The position numbers and the translations under genes were made by a program. Shown one piece after another: positions 20,584 through 30,812 of a stretch of 34,840 nucleotides of DNA. This DNA comes from Ophiothrix spiculata. Its lineage: Eukaryota > Echinodermata > Ophiuroidea > Amphilepidida > Ophiotrichidae. The DNA lies in NCBI GenBank assembly GCA_000969725.1, contig JXSR01S061046.1, one strand, 5' to 3'. Under the pieces are notes generated by a model that worked only from the letters and a program-made list of their open reading frames with translations, searched no databases and had not been told where the DNA came from. Position 1 is the stretch's first letter, and the number at the start of each line of letters is the position of its first letter.

Positions 20584-21684
20584 ATGTCCAATGCCTATTT
20601 TAGATGTTCCCAAGGGTCAGTCACTCAAGAGGTACATTTTTAACTTGATGGTCCCTTATTCATTATTATTTCGGGGTTTTTTTTGAGATAAACTACTTTA
20701 TGCAGTTGGCTTTTTCTTTTTAATCATACATTTTTATCCCAAATATTTTGTAAATTTCTGCTTACAGACAAAAAGATACTCATAATTAGATTAAGCATGT
20801 TAAAAGTATGACATTCCTTATATGAAGGCCTTTCTAAATGCTGTTATCAAACACCATGCAAACAAAATTGCCAAATTTCATTTGTAGCTAAAGTAGCAGA
20901 AAAAAGTCCCAATTTTAAGTTAAGATTGAGTTAATTTTTTTAAATGCACATATTAGTTATTTTTTTGTAGTTGTTAGCTTGAAACACTTTGCTGTTAGTA
21001 CCTGCAAAAAGTGTCCTTTTTCTTTTGTATCACAAATTGCATTTTATCTCACTCAAATGATTCCCCCAACCCCAGAGGATGATTATCTGAATGGTCATTA
21101 CAAAGATATGTTAATCGTTTTAGGTCAATGACTCATAAAATAATTATAAAGATTAATGTTGTTATTGTCATTTTGTTGTTGTTTACTGTTTTATAGACAT
21201 TAATAACTGCGCACCATCTTTTTTGAGGTCATTGTGTGAATTCTGAGGTGATTGTTTTGGACCGAGGTATTTTTCTGAAATATAGATGGTGCAAAGTTAA
21301 TTTATTATTGTCATTAATAACTGCTCTTTCGACATTTCTAATGCTATTTATATGTAATTCTACAAAGAAGTACTTTATTAAGCACATGTCCAGGTGTGAC
21401 GATCATCGGGCAATATGGTGATAAACGTGCGTGTGTGTGGTGCATACATGCGCTTGATTGGCGTGTTTTGAGAAAACGCATTCACATATGCAGGTCATTA
21501 TACGAAGTCATTGTTACCTGATAATGACCGTGCAGTTGTTTACGTAAAACAAGAAACTTAATCGATTGGATCGCGCTATCACGCAGGTTATTAATTTTTC
21601 TTCATTGTATTTTGAAAACAAAGTAAGGGTTTTGAATTTCATTTAGAAGTTCCAAATGTAGCACATTCAAAATGTTGTAATTTA
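20584..21684. other. Stretch with little recognisable content
   Basis: AT-rich. A small imperfect foldback is seen at about 21197-21300 (GCACCATCT ... AGATGGTGC) and another at 21497-21538 (GGTCATTAT ... ATAATGACC). One weak candidate exon is listed separately. Confidence 0.5.
21076..21123 (+). CDS. Weak candidate exon
   Basis: ATTCCCCCAACCCCAG precedes; TTAG|GTCAAT follows. Open in phase 1 to phase 1: DDYLNGHYKDMLIVL. Short and with a poor donor, so a chance hit is likely. Confidence 0.15.
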
Positions 21685-22115
21685 TTATATTAATTTTACT
21701 ATCGTGCTTCATTGTTGCATATTTGCACGTTGTGCATAATCTTTCGAGGAAATTGGCTCCACAATAGAAAAGAATATTTTAGTGAACATTCAATGTCGGA
21801 CAGTTAATACAATTGAAAACGAAGCAAAATGAGCATGAAAAGTTACTATATTTTTGAAAAAAATCATCCCTTACAGCATCATGCATGAGCTTACTTCAAA
21901 ATATCAAAAGGTTATGGGGGACAATTTAATTATATTAAAAGAGAAATAATTCATCAAAACTAATTTTTTTTACCCATCACAGGTGTAGAAACAAATTATT
22001 CAAAAGATTTGTCACTAGACACACTGTTTCACATAACTTTTTTTCCCAGAGAAAAAAATTCAAGTTGGTAAAGAATTGCAATTTTCTCCCATTTCCCATG
22101 CAACTATGCATTTTA

Positions 22116-22474
22116 ATGCATCTGTCAATTGCAAGCCCGGCTACCAGGGACCTGGGCAAGGCAGGGACAATACCGGGGACTATTACCATCAGATTACCAG
22201 AAAGTAATGCACGCTAGCTGGGACTTCCCTGGTTTGTACCCGTAACCGTACAATAGAGTGGTCCGGCTACCCCGGCTGAATACCAAAATGTAGCCGTGCT
22301 GTTACCCTGTTGTTACTAGCTGATTTCAGAGCGGGAGTAGCAACAGGGTATAATTGAATATGATATGATATGAATACTGGCTAGCAAGAGCAGGGACAAT
22401 ACCCGGGTTTTCCCCCGCTAAATCCCTGCTGTGCCTGGGTCCCCGGTAGCAGGGCTTGCAACTGACAGACGCAT
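22116..22474. mobile_element. MITE with about 45-bp TIRs inserted in duplicated block
   Basis: ATGCATCTGTCAATTGCAAG at the left against ATGCGTCTGTCAGTTGCAAG on the right-end complement, continuing with CCCGGCTACC / CCCTGCTACC and CAGGGA. The paralogous block has no insert here (CTATGCATTTAAACTTACAC at about 24797). The interior is rich in GGGTAC/CCCGG blocks. Confidence 0.9.
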
Positions 22475-22494
22475 ATTCTATACACAGGATATTT

Positions 22495-22806
22495 CCGGGG
22501 GCATTCAAGTATGATGTTGCAAGCAAAGCGTGACCAAGAAAAAGGTGTATTAGGGTTGTTTTTGAGGACAGAAGGGTGTATCAGGTGACACCGTTTAGGG
22601 TATCAAAAAAGCCCAAAAATGCCATTTTCAAGAAATAGGGTACTTTTTCAAACCCTAGTGTGAAAATGGTATCGGTAAAATCCCGGGAATAGGGGGAAAA
22701 GGGTATATTTTGGCTTCAGAAACAATAACCTTTTAGGGGTGTTTTGAAATACTGTGGTAACACCAGTGCCTGCAACATTGAGTAGCCCCCCCCCCTCCCC
22801 CGGGGG
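22495..22806. mobile_element. CCGGGGG-type element inserted in duplicated block
   Basis: Left end CCGGGGGCATTCAAG, right end ...GAGTAGCCCCCCCCCC then TCCCCCGGGGG. The paralog reads CAGGATATTAGGATGCA straight through (about 24817-24833), so the insertion is clean; ATTT at both edges may be part of the duplication. Interior motifs (GGGTGTAT, AGGGTAT) repeat. Confidence 0.8.
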
Positions 22807-22990
22807 ATTTTAGGATGCAGTTACTATTTAGTGTTTTTTGTGTGTCCTTTTGAAATACTTTGACAATGAGGTATGGGTTGAGACATGAAACTAAGAAAGT
22901 TCCATCTTTAATAAACTGTTACAAGCTACCTTCAACTATTTGTAAAATAATACTTCTGAAAGTAATCTCTAATTTGAAATTCATGATAAA

Positions 22991-23205
22991 TTACCTGTTA
23001 ATATTCGCCATGCCACCTCTCTCAGTCAGTTTAAGTCTTTGATTAAAACTCATTTGTTCAATCAATAGGTGCATGTTCCTGATTTGTTGTTATATTATTT
23101 TGTGTGTAGTGTATGTAGTGTAAGGTTTTTATTTGTAAAGGGCAATGAGACCTTTTTGGGGTATATTGCACTAAAAGCGCCTCTGTATTATTATTATTAT
23201 TATTA
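22991..23205 (+). mobile_element. LINE 3' end (5'-truncated non-LTR retrotransposon) with (ATT)n tail
   Basis: From 22991 the frame reads LPVNIRHATSLSQFKSLIK then THLFNQ and stop at 23066-23068, the characteristic C-terminal tail of reverse-transcriptase ORFs in CR1/L2/Jockey-type LINEs (NSLP...S(F)K..LKTHLF). A 3' UTR follows with AAAGCGCCTCTGTA leading into (ATT)n, a common LINE 3' end, which runs into the gap. The duplicated block stops matching copy 2 at exactly 22990, consistent with insertion of a truncated LINE. Only about 25 codons of ORF2 remain, so it is a dead fragment. Confidence 0.8.
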
Positions 23206-24188
23206 NNNNNNNNNNNNNNNNNNNNNNNNNNNNNNNNNNNNNNNNNNNNNNNNNNNNNNNNNNNNNNNNNNNNNNNNNNNNNNNNNNNNNNNNNNNNNNN
23301 NNNNNNNNNNNNNNNNNNNNNNNNNNNNNNNNNNNNNNNNNNNNNNNNNNNNNNNNNNNNNNNNNNNNNNNNNNNNNNNNNNNNNNNNNNNNNNNNNNNN
23401 NNNNNNNNNNNNNNNNNNNNNNNNNNNNNNNNNNNNNNNNNNNNNNNNNNNNNNNNNNNNNNNNNNNNNNNNNNNNNNNNNNNNNNNNNNNNNNNNNNNN
23501 NNNNNNNNNNNNNNNNNNNNNNNNNNNNNNNNNNNNNNNNNNNNNNNNNNNNNNNNNNNNNNNNNNNNNNNNNNNNNNNNNNNNNNNNNNNNNNNNNNNN
23601 NNNNNNNNNNNNNNNNNNNNNNNNNNNNNNNNNNNNNNNNNNNNNNNNNNNNNNNNNNNNNNNNNNNNNNNNNNNNNNNNNNNNNNNNNNNNNNNNNNNN
23701 NNNNNNNNNNNNNNNNNNNNNNNNNNNNNNNNNNNNNNNNNNNNNNNNNNNNNNNNNNNNNNNNNNNNNNNNNNNNNNNNNNNNNNNNNNNNNNNNNNNN
23801 NNNNNNNNNNNNNNNNNNNNNNNNNNNNNNNNNNNNNNNNNNNNNNNNNNNNNNNNNNNNNNNNNNNNNNNNNNNNNNNNNNNNNNNNNNNNNNNNNNNN
23901 NNNNNNNNNNNNNNNNNNNNNNNNNNNNNNNNNNNNNNNNNNNNNNNNNNNNNNNNNNNNNNNNNNNNNNNNNNNNNNNNNNNNNNNNNNNNNNNNNNNN
24001 NNNNNNNNNNNNNNNNNNNNNNNNNNNNNNNNNNNNNNNNNNNNNNNNNNNNNNNNNNNNNNNNNNNNNNNNNNNNNNNNNNNNNNNNNNNNNNNNNNNN
24101 NNNNNNNNNNNNNNNNNNNNNNNNNNNNNNNNNNNNNNNNNNNNNNNNNNNNNNNNNNNNNNNNNNNNNNNNNNNNNNNNNNNNNNNN
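23206..24188. other. Assembly gap (983 N)
   Basis: Run of unknown bases beginning at an (ATT)n microsatellite and lying between two copies of a duplicated block, both classic causes of assembly breaks. Open frames across it are artefacts. Confidence 1.
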
Positions 24189-25005
24189 TTATATTAATTT
24201 TACTTTCATGCTTCATTGTTTCATATTTGCATGTTGTGCATAATTCTTTCAATTGGCTCCACAATAGAATAGAATATTTTGGTGAACATTCAATTCAACG
24301 TCAGACAGTTATACAATTGAAAACAAAGCAAAATGAGCATGAAAAGTTACTATATTTTTGAAAAAAATAATTCCTTACGGCATTAAGCATGAGCATACTT
24401 CAAAAGTCCTTGAATTATTCAATTGTTGGTATAGAATTCCTATACAACCCTGATTCTATCTAGACAGATTCTTAACTTTTAGCTACTTTTAAAAGCCATT
24501 TGTGAGTGACACATTTCCCATGCAGCTATGTATTTGAATCTATGTATCTAATCCTAAATTTGTACCTCAGATGGATTTACCAGTTAAAAGATCAAACAAA
24601 AGTTCTGGAGACAATTTAATTATATTAAAAGAGAAACAATTCATCTAAAATAATTTGTTTGCCCATCACAGGTGTAGAAACAAATTATTCAAAAGATTTG
24701 ATTAACACTAGACACACTGTATCACATAACTTTTTTTACGTAGCAAAAAAATCAAGTTGGTAAATAATTGCAATTTTCTCCCATTTACCATGCAACTATG
24801 CATTTAAACTTACACACAGGATATTAGGATGCAATTACTGTTTTAGTGTTTTATTTGTGTCCTTTAGAAATACTTTGACAATGAGGTATGGGTTGAGACA
24901 TGAAACTAAGAAAGTTCCATCTTTAAAGTGTGACAAGCTACCTTCAACTATTTGTAAAATAATACTTTTGAAAGTAATCTGTAATTTGAAATTTCATGAT
25001 AAATT
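24189..25005 (+). repeat. Duplicated block, copy 2 (uninterrupted)
   Basis: Matches 21685-22990 without its two MITE insertions and ends where the LINE fragment begins in copy 1. Has about 200 bp (24405-24600) absent from copy 1, part of which is found in copy 3. The left limit is hidden in the gap. Confidence 0.9.
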
Positions 25006-26153
25006 GGTGGTATTTTGGATTTGTGACCACTTAATGAATGCAATTAACTTCCTATATTACTAAGTAAAAAATTGTATTTAGGAAACCCCTCAAACCATAG
25101 TAACGCAAACAATACGTTTAACTATTTTTCACTAATTTGATGGATATTCTTGTGGGTGTCACCTGACACGTTCAGCACTATTTAGCTAACTGCCTTATTG
25201 CAAAAATGACAAGTTTAAGCAAGAATTTCAATGCAGATCATGATCTTAATGAGACTTTATCCCTGTGATAAGTCATTTGTCGTGATATTGCGATATCGGT
25301 CACACATCAACTGTCTCGTTTCCTTGCCTCAATTGGAGACAGGTTGAACTGCTTCCACGCAGAAGGTCAGTCTTTTGAAATTCAAAATCAAATGTGGATT
25401 TGTGGGTTTGATGAGAGAAAGCAGCTTTAAAATGTCATGGAATACTTAAGTGATTATGACTTTTTACTGATGTGGAATTAGCGAATAAAGCTGGATAGTT
25501 CCTGTTTTTGATGTGTATTTCTTGTTTTGTCCCCTATTATTGGATTATTTGATTAATTGCAAACAAACAGGAATTAGTATCAGGTAGAGACTGTGTGGAA
25601 GAAATGAAATAGTTAACTTATTAGAAATCTGAGGAAATCTTTTTCACGCCTGAAGAATTTACCCAAATAATCAAATGTGACAAAAGTCAAATTAAGCTGA
25701 CTAAAAGTATATAATTGTATGTATATTAACTGTATTTGATTGAATAAAAACAATTGTACCAGACTTGAAGGATATTGTTTCGAAAACAGAAATTTACTCA
25801 TATTTGACAAATAATTGGATTTTACAAACACATCTTATATTTAGAAAATAAAAAATGAATTAGTCCTCTATGCATATTGGTACAATTCAAGTTAACAAAA
25901 TACATTTGCAAAACATACCTATACTAATTAATTAAATTTACCAATTGGCATGCAATTAGCATGTTTTATTTTAAAGGGACTAGCCTAGATTCCCCTTAGA
26001 ATTAAGAAGTATGGAAATGCGCTAAATAAAACTAATGAATGTATTGAAATCAAAAAAGTACAAAAATCTATATAGAAATGACCCCGATTGAGAGAGAATT
26101 AATTAGCAATTTGTCATTCTGTAATGGTAGTGAACATAACCAGTGGGGGTTTT
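25006..26153. other. Mostly featureless stretch around one candidate exon
   Basis: AT-rich; besides the segment at 25273-25365, nothing recognised. GATATTGCGATATC at about 25286 is a small palindrome inside that segment. Confidence 0.5.
25273..25365 (+). CDS. Candidate internal coding exon (unrecognised)
   Basis: Preceded by CTTTATCCCTGTGATAAG (mediocre acceptor) and followed by GAAG|GTCAGT (fair donor). Phase 1 to phase 1, open over 30 codons: ICRDIAISVTHQLSRFLASI then GDRLNCFHAE. The frame remains open beyond the donor for about 19 more codons (SFEIQNQMWICGFDERKQL, stop). The peptide is balanced and looks like real protein, but the acceptor is weak and no family is recognised. Confidence 0.35.
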
Positions 26154-26742
26154 TAATCCTAAATTGGTACCTCATATGGATTTACCAGTTAAAAGATCAA
26201 ACAAAGGTCCTGGAGACAATTTAATAATATTAAAAGAGAAACAATTCATCAAAAATAATTTGTTTGCCCATCACAGGTGTAGAAACAAATTATTCAAAAG
26301 ATTTGACACTAGACACACTTCGTCAGTTCAAATGTTCTGTCCGTGCATAACAATGCATTTTGTAATCCGTAGTAAAATATTTTGTTAACCCATTACTTAT
26401 TCTATTCACTGGAGTCAATAAGTATAGATAATCCCCACTTGAGAAATTGCAATCCTTGACAGTCCTTTTGTGTTTACACATAGATTGCACAACTAAAAAT
26501 CTCTAGGCGTTATGCTTTTCGTCGAAGACAATAGCCTATCCTATACATTGATTGACAGGCCTCTTTTGTGCGGTAAAATTAATTCGATACTTCTATTGTC
26601 ATTTACGATTTGGTTAACAAAATCCTTTGTCCTTTAATGAGATAACGGACAGAACATTTGAACTAGCTAACTGTTTCACATCATTTTTTCTCTGGAGAAA
26701 CAAATTCAATTTGGTAAAGTATTGCAATTTTCGTCCATTCCA
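26154..26742 (+). repeat. Duplicated block, copy 3 (partial, interrupted)
   Basis: 26154-26319 and 26670-26742 match consecutive parts of copies 1 and 2 (GGATTTACCAGTTAAAAGAT, CATCACAGGTGTAGAAACAA, then CTGTTTCACAT, TATTGCAATTTT). A MITE separates the halves. Confidence 0.85.
26320..26669. mobile_element. 350-bp MITE with ACT target duplication
   Basis: Left end TCGTCAGTTCAAATGTTCTG, right-end complement TAGCTAGTTCAAATGTTCTG, both then TCCGT (25-bp TIR, 3 mismatches). ACT at 26317-26319 and 26670-26672. The two other copies of the block run straight through the site (CACACTGT(T/A)TCACAT). Three-base duplication would suit PIF/Harbinger- or CACTA-like classes; unresolved. Confidence 0.85.
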
Positions 26743-26999
26743 CAAATTACTGGTGGGTTACATACATTACTATAAAAATGTTCTATTGATTCATGTGAAA
26801 AATTTGGAGGTAGAAAAGTGGTGGGATGAATCTAGGCCAGTCCCTTTAATTTTTACCCATATTAAGTCATAAATTAAAGAAAGATAGGAAACGAGACTAT
26901 TTGCACCTTAAAATATTGGCTAAGTTAGGGGCTTGTGCTATGCGGACACCATGCCTGGACCAACGCTGCGAGAGTTGACCCAGCTCTGCGTTCTGTTGG

Positions 27000-27252
27000 G
27001 GGAGCGGGTTGGCGCAGCGGTAGTTCCTTCGCCCGCGCTCTGCGCTTTATGTGCATTTGGTTTTCAGTCCATGCTCACTTCCGCAGGTTTTTCTTCGGGT
27101 ACTCCGGTCTTCCTCCTGCATTCAAAGCTGAATTTAAAAAAACTCTTGGGGCCTGTTGAAGATAAGCTTCATTTAGCTTACTTGGAGTCTTGGTACCAAG
27201 TACCAAGAAGTACCAAGTTGGGTTTCCATGGCGAAAGTCTAAACAAGGTGAT

Positions 27253-27305
<53 letters not shown>

Positions 27306-27306
27306 G
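27000..27306 (+). mobile_element. tRNA-derived SINE, copy 2 (B box deleted, (TTG)n tail)
   Basis: GGGAGCGGGT and A box TGGCGCAGCGG (27010-27020) as in 9341-9606, then about 28 bp including the B box are missing; the body (TTTATGTGCATTTGG ... AACAAGGTGA) is kept. It ends in 18 TTG triplets (27253-27306), either the natural SINE tail or its expansion. The poly-Cys/poly-Asn/poly-Gln frames here come from that microsatellite. Confidence 0.9.
27253..27306 (+). repeat. (TTG)18 microsatellite
   Basis: Uninterrupted triplet run at the SINE 3' end. Confidence 0.95.
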
Positions 27307-27441
27307 CGCACAACTATTACTTGACTGCAACGTAATACGCATCTTACATTTTCCACCAAATAGTGCATATAAAGAACAGCACTTGACTGGCTCAATAGCC
27401 AGCCGCATTCTCAGTCAAATTGCCATTCTTTTGCTGGAGTA

Positions 27442-28036
27442 TACATTAAGTACAGTCAAATCCAAATTCCAATATATATATATGAAGCTGTTCTACATAT
27501 TTTAGGGGAGATGTTGAGTCCCTCTAGATGCACTTTTTACGGCAACTAATCCTTCAACTTCTGTCATCATCATGAATTTCGAAAAGAAAAGAAACTGTCA
27601 CAACATTTTGCAATGTCACACCAATCAAATTGGACATAATCATCAGAACATGTTGTCCAAAATGCTAATTTATTTCATGCTATCAGGATGAAGGGGCATT
27701 ATAAAACATTTGTTACTTATTAACATTAACACATTGGTCTCCAAGTTTCATTACACCATCACTCATCAGGCGCAGGATCTGCCTATTAAAATATTCACCT
27801 TAGTTGGAAGTTTTGCAATACTTCACTCATCAGGTGCAGAATGATGTCGTTTTTTATGAACCAAACATCATGTAATAATTATCTCCATGCAACCTGAGTT
27901 GTCCACCTACAGGTTACATCTATTGCACTATTCTGGTATTTTTTCTACTTCTACGCTTATTCTCATCAAAGCCTGTTCAGGATCTAGATGAGCTCTCTGG
28001 TCCTAGAGAGATGATATCATAGATTAATAAAAGTCC
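27442..28036. other. Stretch with no firm feature
   Basis: Contains a short direct repeat CACTCATCAGG(C/T)GCAG at about 27760 and 27824. Otherwise unrecognised. Confidence 0.5.
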
Positions 28037-28303
28037 AGATAGGAAACTGGTCTATTTGCACCCTAAAAATCCGGCTAAGTTAGGGGATTGCGCCACGCGG
28101 GCGTCATGCCTAGGCCGACGCTGCGTGAGTGCGTAGTGACTCCGCTGTGCGTTGTGTCGCGCGCTACTATTTCTTGACTACAGCGCAATACGCATCTTAC
28201 ATTTTGCCGCCAAATTGTGCGTAAGCAAAGAACAACGCTTGACTGGCTGTATCCCCTAACTTAGCCGCATTCTCAGTCAAATTACCATTTAGTTGCCAGA
28301 GTA
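28037..28303 (+). repeat. Dispersed repeat, copy B (uninterrupted)
   Basis: Counterpart of 26883-27441 without the SINE. GGCTAAGTTAGGGGA (28073-28087) has its exact complement at 28252-28266, so this may be a MITE-like hairpin; that inner pair is eroded in copy A. Confidence 0.8.
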
Positions 28304-28345
28304 CGGATGATATACTTTTGACGGTATACTAAGTGACTATTATTT

Positions 28346-28450
28346 GACCTTATTTTTTGAAATATTGCCAAAAATAGGCCAAAAATCACAAAAAAAATCA
28401 TTTTGGGCCAATTTTGGACCTATTTTTGGCAATATTTCAAAAAGTAAGTC
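28346..28450. repeat. Hairpin, about 25-bp perfect stem
   Basis: 28346-28378 pairs with 28419-28450 (TTTTTGAAATATTGCC and its complement at the core) around an A-rich loop. GGTCCAA/TTGGACC motifs recur downstream to about 28620. Confidence 0.8.
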
Positions 28451-28727
28451 AAAAATCAAAAAATTGAAAAATGCGTTCCTAGACATGTGTTTCTAGATTC
28501 TAAAAAGCATTCGAGGTCCAACTTTTATTTTTTCAAAATTTAGTTAGGTTGTTTACAAATTAAAGGTCCAAGAACATGGGTTTTTTGGACCTTGGTCCAA
28601 AATCATACATTTTGGTCCAAAACTGACCTAACCATCATCTTCTACATGAAAATCCACATCTAGAAATATATACTTTTATATGGATTAACTTATCGGTTGG
28701 TGAGTTACAAAGCATTAAATATTTCAG

Positions 28728-28907
28728 AAAATGAGGGGTTAACTGTGCCCTTAAGGAAACAAGGAGACGTGCCAAGCCCGGGACAGGTCCCACTCGGCCA
28801 TGCTCCCCTCTTTATACAACTTACTTGCAAAATGTGTGTCCAACTCAAGCAATCATTACTCTCTTTTGGCCATTTATATGGCTTTATGTGTCATGATACA
28901 TTATCCC
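28728..28907 (+). CDS. Best candidate internal coding exon (unrecognised protein)
   Basis: AAATATTTCAG precedes 28728 and CCC|GTAAGTC, a near-consensus donor, follows 28907. The 180-bp segment is open for 59 codons with 2 + 1 bases at the ends (phase 1 to phase 1). Its composition is clearly less AT-rich than the flanks. The peptide starts NEGLTVPLRKQGDVPSPGQV, continues PLGHAPLFIQLTCKMCVQL and ends FGHLYGFMCHDTLS. The run PLF-I-QLTC reminds me of a PLF(L)HLTC run in the large KICSTOR subunit SZT2, but that is memory and not an alignment, so no symbol is given. The next exon is not found. Confidence 0.5.
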
Positions 28908-30367
28908 GTAAGTCACTGATTCTCATTATATCCCATTCCTGAAAATTGAGGAAATAGCCTAGGTCCAAATAAACTTTGCATCATAAGTTCGTACCCCATG
29001 ATTTCTACATGCCTACAGATGAATTAAATTAATGTTTTTATGATAATTTTTGGTACACAAAGCAAGTCTTATCGGTTTATAGCCAGATGTATCAAGTTCA
29101 TTATCAAGCAACAGGGATTTGCAAAGAATGATCCATTTTGACAAATTACCCCTGAAATCAATTGTTGTAGATTGATCAATTACACACAGAGAGTCATCAT
29201 CAGTACCAAATAAGAACATAGCCAGTGGTTACCGTTATACGGTATCCAATGGGTCAATAATGCTATTGTGTGCCGTTATGTTGAAATTTAATAGCCAGCG
29301 CTGTGGAGCGAATCCTAGTGTTATTGATACTGGTTACTAGTGTCGTGTATTCGTGATGTGTGTGGTTGTACCCTCAGAGTGTTGATCAGGGTTTTAGCGT
29401 CGTTTGTTCATTGTTGTTAGCAAATTTGATACATTCAGACTTCAAATCGATAGGACTTGGTTGTGTACCAAATATTATCAGAAAAAACGTTAAAGTAATC
29501 ATCTGCAAGCACGTAAAAATCATGGGTAGGAACTTATGACATGGAGTTTACTTACAGACCAACATGAGCATATGCAAAGAACATGAAATATCTGCTTAGA
29601 CAGCACTTACCCAGTGGCCTGTCTTTGATAGTGAATGTTGGATTAGGGTGTGAGAGGTCCAGGGTTCATCATAGCCAAGAGAAACAAACCATTTAGGCAT
29701 ATCCCAGAAAAGATAAGGTTTAGGCCTATATGGTTAGTATAAATCAATGAGTTGCATATAAAATATATTTCTATAAACAGAAACATATTCGATATATATG
29801 TCAATCAAGTATCATGTGGCACAAATGTTGACTTTCCTGATTGCATTAGAACATGATACCAGTTACCACCACACAGTACCATCCAGTAATACTTTAGCAA
29901 TGTACCACTGGCTCTGCAAGCATACTTCAATTGTCCAGGGTAAGGGGGACTTCAAAATATAACCTGTTGCTGTGCTAAACTTTGTCTCCAAAATATCTCT
30001 AGGATCAGTGGTACATGTACTACCACTTGGTAATTTGGATGCGGGTTATTATTTAAAAGGATCCTTGATGTAATTCAGTCACTTTCCACTTCATGTAACT
30101 TGGCAGATCATCATTTCAGTAAGATCTTAATATCTTGTCTGTCCACTGGTCGCCTTGTAGTTAAGCCTTAGTGTGATGCCATTGTTGACCACTAACTAGG
30201 CTGGTATCTTGCTATAATATGTCTGCTTCTGCTTCAGAAATTATTGTTTCAAATATGCTGATCTGAACACAGCCACTGCATTGAACCAAATTATTGTTTC
30301 AAATATGCCAATCTAAATGCAATGTATTGGACCAGCCTCTTCCTTTTAGCACGTCTCTGTCACTAAT
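28908..30367. other. Stretch with no firm feature
   Basis: A 68-codon minus-strand open frame (29013-29219) and a 26-base direct repeat (AATTATTGTTTCAAATATGC at about 30239 and 30290) are the only notable items. No element ends. Confidence 0.5.
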
Positions 30368-30810
30368 ACCCCGTTCAGACAGAGCCAAAAAGTCGTCTTT
30401 AGTTGTCATTAGTCGTATTCGAGTTATATCGAGTTAAAAATTCACTTGTGTGTGAAAAGTTTAAGTCGAGTTAAGTCGTCTTTGAAAAAGTCGTCTTACA
30501 TCGAATTTTCAACTCGCTAAAAAGCAAGTTAAGTCGCGTTAGTAACTCGATATAACCCGACTAACGACGACAACCGATGACTTTTCGCATGTGTGTACAC
30601 CTGTCGTCATAAGTCGAGTTGAATTCATGTTTACTTCTACAGCGCATTGACCTGGAACAAGTAAAGTTCATCTCAATTCGACTTCAAATCGTAGCGCATG
30701 TGTGAACAGTCGTAAGTCGAGTTACTTTTCGCTAATCCAAGGTCGTGTTTAAAATTAAAAATGGACTCGATATCAACTTAAGACGACTTTTTAGTGTGTC
30801 TGAACGGGGT
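30368..30810. mobile_element. MITE with ACCCCGTTCAGACA ends and dense AGTCG motifs
   Basis: TIRs ACCCCGTTCAGACA at left and the same on the right-end complement, then a second shared block AAAAAGTCGTC. AT flanks both edges (30366-30367, 30811-30812; or TA if read one base inward). I count about 12 AGTCG/CGACT and 8 CGAGT(T)/AACTCG motifs inside. No coding frame. Confidence 0.9.
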
Positions 30811-30812
30811 AT

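Larger units (their letters stand above)
21685..22990 (+). repeat. Duplicated block, copy 1 (interrupted by two elements)
   Basis: Collinear with 24189-25005 across the assembly gap (shared GTGAACATTCAAT, CATGAAAAGTTACTATATTT, CATCACAGGTGTAGAAACAA, GAGGTATGGGTTGAGACATG). Against that copy it lacks about 200 bp near 21900 and carries insertions at 22116-22474 and 22495-22806. The shared peptide-like run MRYGLRHETKKVPSL at the end is in both copies but not in a supported gene. Confidence 0.9.
26883..27441 (+). repeat. Dispersed repeat, copy A, interrupted by a SINE
   Basis: GGCTAAGTTAGGGG, ATGCCTGGACCAACGCTGCG on the left and ACTTGACTGCAACG, AATACGCATCTTACATTTT, GCATTCTCAGTCAAATT on the right match 28037-28303 in order. 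The SINE at 27000-27306 splits it. Confidence 0.85.

Noticed and set aside
23069..24361. Apparent 430-codon frame
   Set aside because: Runs through the assembly gap; only N-derived unknown residues.
26933..27505. 190-codon open frame with a long Cys run (and Asn/Gln runs on the other strand)
   Set aside because: Translation of the (TTG)n tail and body of a SINE inserted in another repeat; no gene.
29013..29219. 68-codon minus-strand frame with a reasonably protein-like sequence
   Set aside because: No acceptor or donor fits at its edges and no family is recognised.
30003..30029. 27-bp micro-exon between a CTCTAG acceptor and G|GTAATT donor in matching phase
   Set aside because: Too short to separate from chance given the number of sites inspected.
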